Source: Sedimentisphaerales bacterium
Lineage (GTDB): Bacteria; Planctomycetota; Phycisphaerae; Sedimentisphaerales; Anaerobacaceae
Length of the DNA stretch: 5,113 bases
Direction of reading: 5' to 3'
Assembly (NCBI GenBank): GCA_016933985.1
Contig: JAFGTU010000227.1
Span: forward strand, 1-5,113
Shown here: piece by piece, positions 1 to 5,113 of the stretch
How the letters are laid out: each line of letters opens with the position of its first letter
Position numbering within the stretch: position 1 is the stretch's first letter
Program-made: the position numbers and the translations under genes
Notes under the pieces: generated by a model
Told to the model about the DNA's origin: nothing
Database searches by the model: none
The model's input: the letters and a program-made list of their open reading frames with translations, nothing else

Positions 1-239
1 AGCACGGACCTGTCGGTGTGTTTCAATCGCATTGCCGCCCGTTCGAGCCGAAGCCGGCGGACGTGCTCCTTGAGCGACTCGCCCACCATGCCCGTGAAGA
101 TGCGATGGAAGTGATAGGGCGAGAAGTGAGCGATTTTGGCGAGGTCGTCGAGGCAGAGTTCTCGGTCGAGATTCTTCTGGATGAAGACAAGCACCCGCAG
201 TATCCGCTCTTTGTACAATGTCGCCGTCGATTTCTTCAT
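1..239 (-). CDS. AraC-family transcriptional regulator, N-terminal part (runs off left edge)
   Basis: Seventy-nine full codons are visible, reading leftward from ATG at 239. The protein begins MKKSTATLYK and quickly enters an AraC-type helix-turn-helix domain. Residues about 27-48 (ELCLDDLAKIAHFSPYHFHR) match the first HTH, with the typical A-x-x-A-x-x-S-x-x-x-F-x-R-x-F pattern. Residues 52-72 (G-E-S-L then RRLRLERAA) match the linker helix that joins the two HTH units. The HTH lies at the extreme N-terminus. In this family that often means a C-terminal effector domain, for example GyrI-like, but that part is outside the window. The start is uncertain: an in-frame GTG at 254 adds five codons, and neither start has a well-spaced Shine-Dalgarno sequence; AAAGG sits only two bases before the ATG. 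An in-frame TAA just upstream limits further extension. It lies downstream of the lyase-esterase pair on the same strand and has its own promoter-like sequence, so it may regulate them; that is inference. Confidence 0.88.
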   Translation of the reverse strand, partial: MKKSTATLYKERILRVLVFIQKNLDRELCLDDLAKIAHFSPYHFHRIFTGMVGESLKEHVRRLRLERAAMRLKHTDRSV

Positions 240-280
240 AGCCTTTCGACTCACTGTTCTTTTGCTTCGATTCGACGATG

Positions 281-309
281 ATTATACATCAAGGCCGCGC
301 GTGGTTCTT
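281..309 (-). promoter_or_regulatory. Putative promoter of the AraC-family gene (TATAAT -10 box)
   Basis: Reading the minus strand, a perfect TATAAT lies at 286-281, about 27-42 bases upstream of the two possible start codons at 254 and 239. No good -35 hexamer is found at 16-18 bases; the best-placed sequence, AAGAAC at 309-304, matches TTGACA poorly. The call therefore rests on the -10 box and its position. The box is flanked by short GATG/CATC arms that make a small palindrome, probably by chance. Confidence 0.4.
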
Positions 310-340
310 GACCGTTTTTGCTAATTCGGCGCAATAATCA

Positions 341-378
341 GGCAGGACAAGTCCGCCCGATGCGGGCTTCGGTAAGCC
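341..378. repeat. Cluster of GC-rich inverted repeats between the esterase and AraC genes
   Basis: Three overlapping hairpins are visible. The first is GGC-a-GGAC / GTCC-GCC (341-348 with 351-357), a 7-bp stem with one bulged A and a 2-base gap. The second is GCCCG / CGGGC (355-359 with 363-367), with loop ATG. The third is GGCTT / AAGCC (365-369 with 374-378), with a 4-base loop. GCAGG (342-346) can also pair with CCTGC (382-386), so a branched structure is possible. It starts about 28 bases past the esterase stop codon, where a transcription end would be expected, but no strong U-run follows on the minus strand (only TGATTATT). It could be a terminator or stabilising 3' structure, or a copy of a dispersed REP-like intergenic element. 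No second copy is seen in this window. Confidence 0.45.
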
Positions 379-405
379 GAGCCTGCAGGGCCAGTCCCGT
401 ACTCT

Positions 406-1611
406 CTAATCCCAGGGAAAATGCTCGGCATCGGGGTTGACGGCGTGTGCGGGCCTGGGGTGTTCATCGTTGAAGACATACAGGTCCTCTTGCTTTTGAA
501 TGGTGACGAAGCTTTCATCGAAAGTGCCGTCCGGCTTGTTGACCCGATTGAGCGACAGCCCTAAATGCTTTGCGAGGAAATCGTAGGCGGCGATTCGCTT
601 TGAGTAGCCGTAGTCGTGGCCCTCGTCGGCGAGGTGGACATATTCGACGTTGTCGGCGGCGCCGTATAGTTCGTAAATGCTTCGGATGTGCGGGTATTCG
701 ACATTTGGCGTATTCTTTGTCCAGTCCTGGCCGTCGGAAATGAGCAGCATCGGTCGCGGGGCGGCCAAGGCGGCTATCTCGACGTTGTTCGTCTCGTGGC
801 CAGCGCTTTTATGGATGGGCATTCCGCTTTCGCAGTTACAGCCGCCAAAGAAATGTGCCGAGACCATCACTGTCGGAACCGAGACGGTGATGCGGTCGTC
901 AACAGCCGTTAGGAGAAACGTCTGGGTGCCTCCGCCGGATGCGCCGGTGACGCCGATTCGCTTGTCGTCAACATTTTCGAGAGAAGTGATGAAATCAACG
1001 GCCCGGATACTGTTCCACGTCTGAAGCTTGAGGGCCTTGCGCACTCCGTGACTCCAGCCTGCGTTCTTCCAGTCGCCATACCCGACCATATCGTACGCAA
1101 AGACGACGGCGCCCATCCTCGCCAGGGCCGCGCACCGCTTCTGCATATCGGGACGGAAGCGGCCATAGTCGCTTGCACTGCTCCAGTGTCCGTGCGGGCA
1201 GAGGACAGCCGGGAACGGTCCTTTGCCCGCTCGGGGCCGATACAGATTTCCGGTGACAAACACGCCGGGCATGCTCTCGAAGGCCGCGTTCTCGACCGTG
1301 TAGCCGTCACAATCGCGCCTGCTGTGCATAATCGGGTTTAGCGGGGTCTTCTCAGGAAAGGGAAGCAGCTCGGCCCCGCGGAGAATCCCTTGGCGAATGT
1401 TCTCGGCCCGCGCCTTCCACGCATCCAAGCCGGTATAGCACTTTGCGAACTTGGCAAGCTGCTCCTTGGCCTGCTCCTCGGTCTGGTAATTGCCCTGGCA
1501 AAGCTGGGGCTTGTCGTCCTCTGCGGCTTGGGCAATACCCACCACAATCGCCGAACCCGCAATAACCAAACTGCCAATACATGTCACCCAAGTCTGTATT
1601 TTCGATTTCAT
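406..1611 (-). CDS. Secreted alpha/beta-hydrolase, acetyl xylan esterase (AXE1)-like
   Basis: The product is 401 residues. ATG at 1611 is chosen because GAAGGA lies six bases upstream; a start 16 codons earlier (1659) would overlap the upstream gene and lose the N-terminal signal. Residues 1-30 look like a Sec signal peptide: Lys2/Lys4, a hydrophobic stretch to about 28, and an AQA-A cleavage site near 29-30. The mature part is an alpha/beta-hydrolase. An oxyanion-type PHGHW lies at 139-143 and the nucleophile elbow GASGG at 223-227 (Ser225). The likely acid is Asp293 in LLISDGQD, and His332 in EGHDYG completes a plausible triad. This arrangement fits the acetyl xylan esterase/dienelactone-hydrolase-like proteins common in planctomycetes, which are predicted to remove acetyl or other ester groups from polysaccharides outside the cytoplasm. 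The true substrate is not readable from the sequence. A Cys-rich GGCNCESG (256-263) follows the nucleophile domain. It lies 41 bases after the lyase gene on the same strand, so co-transcription is likely. Confidence 0.85.
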   Translation of the reverse strand: MKSKIQTWVTCIGSLVIAGSAIVVGIAQAAEDDKPQLCQGNYQTEEQAKEQLAKFAKCYTGLDAWKARAENIRQGILRGAELLPFPEKTPLNPIMHSRRDCDGYTVENAAFESMPGVFVTGNLYRPRAGKGPFPAVLCPHGHWSSASDYGRFRPDMQKRCAALARMGAVVFAYDMVGYGDWKNAGWSHGVRKALKLQTWNSIRAVDFITSLENVDDKRIGVTGASGGGTQTFLLTAVDDRITVSVPTVMVSAHFFGGCNCESGMPIHKSAGHETNNVEIAALAAPRPMLLISDGQDWTKNTPNVEYPHIRSIYELYGAADNVEYVHLADEGHDYGYSKRIAAYDFLAKHLGLSLNRVNKPDGTFDESFVTIQKQEDLYVFNDEHPRPAHAVNPDAEHFPWD

Positions 1612-1617
1612 AATGGA

Positions 1618-1623
1618 TCCTTC
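1618..1623 (-). promoter_or_regulatory. Ribosome binding site fixing the esterase start
   Basis: The minus strand reads GAAGGA here, six bases before ATG at 1611. It supports the shorter start over the ATG at 1659, which would overlap the end of the lyase gene. The site lies in the 41-base gap between the two genes, where no promoter is evident, as expected for an operon. Confidence 0.75.
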
Positions 1624-1652
1624 TGTAAATTCTCTGTGAACACTCAGCGGCT

Positions 1653-3512
1653 TTACCATTGACCGAGCGGTTTTAGTTCAACGGTGCTGACGCCGCCGGT
1701 TTCCCATTTCGGCGACAGGAGGATTGCCAGCCGCAGGCTCCCTTTCGCATCCGGCAAACGGACCATAAGTCGGCTGACGCCGGCGTTTTTCTTCTCCGGC
1801 GGCTTTTGCTCTGCCGACTCGATGCTGAACTCGGCGCCGGCGGGGGAGAGGATTTTCGCGGTCAACTCTTTGCCTTTGAGATGCAAAACAGCGACGCCGC
1901 CTTTTTCGGTGGTGATCTTCGCGTCCGTCGTCATCCCCCAGGCGACCTCGCAGGGGTTTTCGATCTCGAATTCATCCTGGACCAATACGGCCTTTCGGCC
2001 TTGCACCATTGCGATGCCTCGCGTTGTTTTTTTGGCGAATTTCTGATAGGCGGTTGTCAGGTCGATTATGGCAAAGGGTGCGGATTGGTCAGGCTGGAAT
2101 TTTGTTATGCTCGACTTGGCGAGCGCATCCTGGTCCTCGCCGCCCAACATGGGGACGTTATGGCTCTTGGAATTCAGGCGGTAATATCTCCAGCGTTGTC
2201 CGCCCCTTCCGCTGCTCCAGTAGCCGGCCATATTGTAGTCGTCCGAGCCTAAGTCTCTGGCCCATCGGACGCCGAGCGCATCAAGCTCGAAGTTGCCCAG
2301 GTCGAGATGTCCGTGGTTGACCTGGTTGTAGCCTGCCTTGACGCCGACGAATAGCGCCTCCGGGTCGTTCCATGCGCTTCGAAGGACGGCCACTTCGACG
2401 GGGCCGCGAAACATCCGGTCGAGGTCTTTGCTCGTCGGCTCGCCGGTAGGGGCGGACACATACCAAACGACGTGCTCTGGGCTTGCCGAGCCTCTTGCAA
2501 GCTCGGCGTGCTCGGCCTCGGCGTACAGAGAATTGTTGTACGTGCGGGCAAACCAGAACAGGCACGGCATTGTCCTTCTCGCCGCCCATTCTCCGCTGTC
2601 GGCGAGGTTGAGGTAGTACCCGGTTGGGCCGGTCATATATATCGGGAATGTCCCCGCTTCTGCCAGGCCCTTGATCTTGAGCAGGCCGAAGTCTGTGCCC
2701 AAGGCGGTCTGAAGGGCTGTCAGGCCGTAGGCGGTGTATCGGCTGGCGTAGTGCCAATAGCCGGGGCCTTCGCCCCAGGCGCCGTCGGGGCCGTAGGTCT
2801 TGATTGCACGCGGCAGCGACTTTACCGCCAAAGAGACGATCTGCTCGGCGTACTTCGGGTCGGATTCGGCTATCGCCAGGGCGCCTGTAATCAGGCCGCC
2901 GTTGCAGACCTGGTTCCAGTTGTGCTCGCTCCTGGCCCATCCCAGTTTCCTATAGGCGATCAGTCCCTCCTCCAGGCCGTTCTTAATCAGGCCGGCCTTG
3001 ATCTTCGCCCGCGTATCGGCGTCCATATAGGGATAGAGCCAATCGTAGCCGACGCCGACGGCGTGCGACATCTCGGCGGTATCGAGAAAGTGCGATGGGT
3101 TCCAGTCGTCAAACGCGCAGACGGCGAGCATATTGTCCACGGCCTTTTTGGCGTATTTCTCCTCGCCCGTCCAACGATATGCCAGAGCAAGAGCGTATTC
3201 CCGGCTGACGCACTCTCTGCTGACCGAAAGAAGCCGAGGCCCGATCTTCTTATACTTGAGCACGGGCTTGCCGAGATAACCGTCGGCGGTGCTAATGACG
3301 TCTTTGATGCACTTCTGCAGGACTTTGTCTTCTGCGTATCGGGCCTTGAGACTTTGCAGACCGTCGTCCTTGAGCATCAATCGCGGATGGCCCTTATCGA
3401 GGGTTTTGAGGACATCGGAGGGATTTACGACAAACTCCTCAGCCGGCGTCAAAGCCGCGAAGAGACATATTATGACAATCGCAACCGCCCCAAACCTGCA
3501 TGCATTACTCAT
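1653..3512 (-). CDS. Secreted heparinase II/III-family polysaccharide lyase
   Basis: The product is 619 residues starting at ATG 3512, which follows GGAGGT by five bases. Residues 1-24 form a signal peptide ending LTPA before EEF; Cys16 is not in a proper lipobox. Residues about 35-350 look like the alpha/alpha-toroid of heparinase II/III-like lyases: HPRLMLKDD at 42-50, SEHNWNQVCNGG at 195-206 and GEGPGYWHY at 247-255. The C-terminal half, about 365-610, matches the Hepar_II_III beta-sandwich domain: NHGHLDLGNFELDALG at 399-414, RDLG at 419-422 and SHN at 450-452. By analogy with PL12/15/17/21 enzymes, His197/Asn198, Tyr252 or Tyr255, His400/His402 and His451 are candidate catalytic or metal-binding residues. 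Such lyases cleave uronic-acid-containing polymers (heparin, heparan sulfate, alginate) by beta-elimination. The exact family and substrate are not clear. It is the first gene of a likely two-gene operon with the esterase. Confidence 0.87.
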   Translation of the reverse strand: MSNACRFGAVAIVIICLFAALTPAEEFVVNPSDVLKTLDKGHPRLMLKDDGLQSLKARYAEDKVLQKCIKDVISTADGYLGKPVLKYKKIGPRLLSVSRECVSREYALALAYRWTGEEKYAKKAVDNMLAVCAFDDWNPSHFLDTAEMSHAVGVGYDWLYPYMDADTRAKIKAGLIKNGLEEGLIAYRKLGWARSEHNWNQVCNGGLITGALAIAESDPKYAEQIVSLAVKSLPRAIKTYGPDGAWGEGPGYWHYASRYTAYGLTALQTALGTDFGLLKIKGLAEAGTFPIYMTGPTGYYLNLADSGEWAARRTMPCLFWFARTYNNSLYAEAEHAELARGSASPEHVVWYVSAPTGEPTSKDLDRMFRGPVEVAVLRSAWNDPEALFVGVKAGYNQVNHGHLDLGNFELDALGVRWARDLGSDDYNMAGYWSSGRGGQRWRYYRLNSKSHNVPMLGGEDQDALAKSSITKFQPDQSAPFAIIDLTTAYQKFAKKTTRGIAMVQGRKAVLVQDEFEIENPCEVAWGMTTDAKITTEKGGVAVLHLKGKELTAKILSPAGAEFSIESAEQKPPEKKNAGVSRLMVRLPDAKGSLRLAILLSPKWETGGVSTVELKPLGQW

Positions 3513-3517
3513 AGTCC

Positions 3518-3523
3518 ACCTCC
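3518..3523 (-). promoter_or_regulatory. Strong ribosome binding site of the lyase gene
   Basis: The minus strand reads GGAGGT, five bases from ATG at 3512. This near-perfect Shine-Dalgarno sequence fixes the start. It argues against the 112-codon upstream extension to 3848, which would lack a signal peptide at its N-terminus and would run across the promoter and into the divergent gene. Confidence 0.85.
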
Positions 3524-3581
3524 ATCTGGTCCGAGCGTTCTTCTCATTCTTAAGGCGTCGTCTGGCGGACGCACCTGCCGG

Positions 3582-3611
3582 ATTATAGCACAGTTGGTGC
3601 GCAAAGGACAA
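3582..3611 (-). promoter_or_regulatory. Promoter of the lyase-esterase operon (extended -10)
   Basis: On the minus strand, TTGTCC (3611-3606, four of six matches to TTGACA) is followed after 18 bases by TATAAT (3587-3582). The latter is preceded by TGC, giving the extended -10 motif TGCTATAAT. Transcription would start near 3575 and give a leader of about 60 bases before the ATG at 3512. The leader contains a small GCGTC/GACGC inverted repeat (3555-3559 with 3568-3572). The match is to the housekeeping sigma-70 type consensus. Confidence 0.65.
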
Positions 3612-3633
3612 TAGGGCGTATCGAGTTGCGAAT

Positions 3634-3652
3634 TTGACGAAAAAATCGTCAA
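3634..3652. promoter_or_regulatory. Perfect inverted repeat in the divergent promoter region, candidate operator
   Basis: TTGACGAAAAAATCGTCAA has 7-bp perfect arms (TTGACGA and TCGTCAA) around AAAAA. It lies between the divergent lyase and TIM-barrel genes. Its centre is about 68 bases upstream of the predicted lyase transcription start, a typical activator position. Its left arm also resembles a -35 box (TTGACG) for the rightward gene, though no good -10 box is found at the right distance. Size and symmetry fit a dimeric HTH regulator site. It could instead act as an RNA hairpin in a rightward leader, but it lacks a T-run and is not a convincing terminator. Confidence 0.45.
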
Positions 3653-3730
3653 GACGGTTGATTTTATCGCGCGGATTTCGGAATATAGGGTGATGAAACC
3701 ATAGGCGAATCGAAATGCCTGAGATAGTCA

Positions 3731-3739
3731 AAGGGGTGA
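3731..3739 (+). promoter_or_regulatory. Ribosome binding site deciding the start of the TIM-barrel gene
   Basis: AAGGGGTGA lies two bases before ATG at 3742, with its AAGGGG core five bases from it. It resembles the anti-SD complement AAGGAGGTGA. The earlier in-frame ATG at 3715 has no comparable sequence upstream, so 3742 is preferred. Confidence 0.65.
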
Positions 3740-3741
3740 AG

Positions 3742-4626
3742 ATGTCAAAAGAATCTGACGGTGGGCAGCCTCGGGGCGGCTCCATTAAGGGCTTGCCGAC
3801 GGGGAAGATCGGCAACGTTGAGATCGGCAGGCTGATTATCGGCGGCAACCAGTTCAGCGGCTGGTCGCACAGCAGGGACCTGCCGTATCTGCGCCAGCTT
3901 TTCCTGGCCTACAGCTCGCAGGAGAAGATAATGCAGACCCTCGAAGCGTGCGAGGAGAACGGCGTGAACGCCATAATAACGTCGGCGTCGGATTACCTGA
4001 GCAAGTATTGGAAAGAGAGGGGTGGGAAGATGCAGTGGATTGCCCAGGTCCATCCCCAGTCAAACGACCTGACAAGCGACATCAAAAGGGCCGTCGATAG
4101 CGGGGCAGTCGGCGCCTACGTGCAGGGCGGCGTGGGAGACAGCTTCGTCAAGGCCGGTCGAGTCGATCTCTTAGCCAAGGCCGTCGAATTCATCAAGAAG
4201 AACGGCCTTATAGCCGGCATCGGCGGACACTCCATTGAAGTGCCGATGGCCGTCGAGAAGGCGAAGATTGACAACGACTTCTACATGAAGACCTGCCATC
4301 ACGACAATTACTGGTCCGCCACGCCGAGAGACAAGAGAATGGAGTTCAACGTCGATAGCGGCAGCCCCTACGACCACGACAATATCTGGGATATAGCGCC
4401 GGAAAAGACCGTCGAATTTATGAAGGGTGTCGAGAAGCCGTGGATTGCTTTCAAGGTTTTAGCGGCGGGCGCTATCCATCCCAGAGAAGGTTTCAAGTAC
4501 GCCTTCGAGAACGGGGCGGATTTTGTATGCGTGGGGATGTTCGACTTCCAGATCAGAGAGAACGTAATCATCGCCAGAGATACGCTGACAGGCGAATTGA
4601 AGAGGCAGCGGCCGTGGAGATCGTGA
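3742..4626 (+). CDS. Aldo/keto reductase-like TIM-barrel protein of unknown function
   Basis: The product is 294 residues from ATG 3742 (303 if ATG 3715 is used) and has no signal peptide, so it is probably cytoplasmic. The pattern resembles the aldo/keto reductase barrel. IGRLIIGGNQFSGW (28-41) is like the first strand and cofactor loop. ACEENGVNAI (69-78) is like the strand that normally carries the catalytic Asp/Tyr. GIGGHSIE (159-166) is a mid-barrel strand. WIAFKVLAAGAI (234-245) and DFVCVGM (260-266) match the late strands that bind the cofactor phosphate in that family. The usual D-x-x-x-x-YG motif after the second strand is replaced by SASDYLSKYW (81-90), and I cannot place the full Asp-Tyr-Lys-His tetrad. 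A CHHDNYW motif (185-191) is distinctive and could bind metal or substrate. It may be a divergent oxidoreductase or a different sugar-acting TIM-barrel enzyme. Its position before a nagB-like gene suggests a role with amino sugars, which is inference. Confidence 0.7.
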   Translation: MSKESDGGQPRGGSIKGLPTGKIGNVEIGRLIIGGNQFSGWSHSRDLPYLRQLFLAYSSQEKIMQTLEACEENGVNAIITSASDYLSKYWKERGGKMQWIAQVHPQSNDLTSDIKRAVDSGAVGAYVQGGVGDSFVKAGRVDLLAKAVEFIKKNGLIAGIGGHSIEVPMAVEKAKIDNDFYMKTCHHDNYWSATPRDKRMEFNVDSGSPYDHDNIWDIAPEKTVEFMKGVEKPWIAFKVLAAGAIHPREGFKYAFENGADFVCVGMFDFQIRENVIIARDTLTGELKRQRPWRS

Positions 4627-4754
4627 CGCCGGCCCAGCCAAATTCGCCGGAGGCAATTAACTCACTCGGGGCGGGAGGTTGGGCGAGTTGACAGAGTTGC
4701 AGTGCCGCCGTATCATCGATGCGGACATTGTTTAGCAAAGGACAAGGGCAGCTT
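4627..4754 (+). other. Intergenic spacer before nagB, weak inverted repeats only
   Basis: The 128-base gap holds two weak hairpins: CCGGC/GCCGG (4629-4633 with 4646-4650) and AACTC/GAGTT (4659-4663 with 4685-4689). Neither is followed by a T-run, so there is no convincing terminator. No clear sigma-70 promoter is seen. Read-through from the TIM-barrel gene into nagB is therefore plausible. Confidence 0.4.
4744..4748 (+). promoter_or_regulatory. Ribosome binding site of nagB-like gene
   Basis: AAGGG lies six bases before ATG at 4755 and supports that start. A second purine-rich AAAGGA at 4737-4742 is twelve bases away and less well placed. Confidence 0.55.
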
Positions 4755-5113
4755 ATGGAGAAATTCGTTTACCAGACAAGCGGCGAGATGGCGGCAGCGG
4801 CGGCGGGTAGTGCGGCTGATGCTATCAAGAACGCCATAAAGACCAATGGATGTGCGAACATCATCTTAGCGACGGGGGCGAGCCAGATTGAGATGTTGGG
4901 CTACTTGACCGCAATCGAAGGCGTCGATTGGGGCAAAGTGACGATGTTTCACCTCGATGAATACATCGGGCTGGGCCCGGACCATCCTGCTGGGTTCGGC
5001 AAGTATCTCAGGGAGCGATTCGTCGAGAAGGTCGAGGGGCTAAAGGCCGCGCATTTCGTCAACGGCCAGGCAGAAGACCCTCAGCAGGAATGCGAACGGG
5101 TGGGCCGGATAAT
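4755..5113 (+). CDS. nagB: Glucosamine-6-phosphate deaminase (NagB) family protein, N-terminal part (runs off right edge)
   Basis: The first 119 codons are present; E. coli NagB is 266 residues, so a little under half is visible. The family converts glucosamine-6-phosphate to fructose-6-phosphate and ammonia in the cytoplasm, the last step of amino-sugar catabolism. The strongest evidence is MFHLDEYIGLGPDHPAGF (64-81), which aligns with the NagB MDEYVGLPKEHPESY segment; Asp68 corresponds to catalytic Asp72 of E. coli. IILATGASQ (37-45) occupies the position of the substrate-phosphate loop, which reads TGGTP in E. coli. FVNGQAEDPQQEC (101-113) matches the LLNGNAPDIDAEC region. The ATGASQ loop marks a non-enterobacterial subgroup, so the exact substrate, GlcN6P or another amino-sugar phosphate, is less sure. 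The rest of the active site is outside the window. It lies 128 bases after the TIM-barrel gene on the same strand. Confidence 0.85.
   Translation, partial: MEKFVYQTSGEMAAAAAGSAADAIKNAIKTNGCANIILATGASQIEMLGYLTAIEGVDWGKVTMFHLDEYIGLGPDHPAGFGKYLRERFVEKVEGLKAAHFVNGQAEDPQQECERVGRI

Noticed and set aside
1..17. Lipoprotein signal in the lyase (Cys16 of the protein).
   Set aside because: The residues before the Cys are Ile-Ile, not a lipobox small residue; a Sec signal with cleavage after LTPA fits better. Coordinates given here are residue-level, the codon lies near 3465-3467.
1612..1659. A 16-codon N-terminal extension of the esterase.
   Set aside because: It would overlap the end of the lyase gene, and the well-spaced GAAGGA plus a signal peptide support ATG at 1611.
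2472..3614. A long plus-strand open frame of 380 codons opposite the lyase gene.
   Set aside because: It is antisense to a well-supported gene, has no recognisable domain or good ribosome binding site, and is explained by the GC-rich codon pattern of the sense strand.
3634..3689. A rightward sigma-70 promoter using TTGACG or TTGATT as -35.
   Set aside because: No -10 hexamer with a good match lies 16-18 bases away; the best candidates (TTGATT, TATAGG) are poor matches or wrongly spaced.
3513..3848. A 112-codon upstream extension of the lyase reading frame.
   Set aside because: It would cover the promoter and the start of the divergent gene, has a low-complexity non-family sequence, and would bury the signal peptide. 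The GGAGGT site fixes the start at 3512.
4629..4689. An intrinsic terminator between the TIM-barrel and nagB-like genes.
   Set aside because: Only 5-bp stems with long loops are present and no T-run follows.

Overview
The window looks like chromosomal DNA from a Gram-negative, polysaccharide-degrading bacterium. Gene content and protein style (secreted heparinase II/III-like lyase, AXE1-type esterase, a NagB relative with an ATGAS loop, an aldo/keto-reductase-like TIM-barrel protein) suggest a planctomycete, perhaps Phycisphaerae/Sedimentisphaerales. That placement is inferred from family resemblance only and could be wrong. Start sites with clear Shine-Dalgarno sequences allow confident calls for the main genes.

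Layout: a divergent promoter region near 3513-3741 splits the window. Leftward (minus strand) lie a secreted heparinase II/III-family protein (1653-3512) and, 41 bases further on, a secreted alpha/beta-hydrolase of the acetyl xylan esterase type (406-1611). These two probably form one transcript. A roughly 150-base gap with a cluster of GC-rich inverted repeats follows, then the start of an AraC-family regulator on the same strand (1-239, running off the left edge) with its own TATAAT-like promoter. Rightward (plus strand) lie a cytoplasmic TIM-barrel protein related to aldo/keto reductases but without a recognisable catalytic tetrad (3742-4626) and, 128 bases later, the first 119 codons of a glucosamine-6-phosphate deaminase (NagB) family protein (4755 to the right edge).

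How they may work together (inference): the lyase and esterase are exported and could together deacetylate and cleave an acetylated, uronic-acid-containing or glycosaminoglycan-like polymer. The cytoplasmic pair could handle the released amino sugar, with NagB converting GlcN6P or a similar compound into glycolysis. A perfect 7-bp-arm inverted repeat sits between the divergent genes and is a candidate operator joining the two halves. The window shows no transporter, sulfatase or NagA, so the substrate cannot be fixed from it. I found no RNA genes, CRISPR, insertion sequences or frameshifted genes. The least explained items are the TIM-barrel protein and the inverted-repeat cluster at 341-378.
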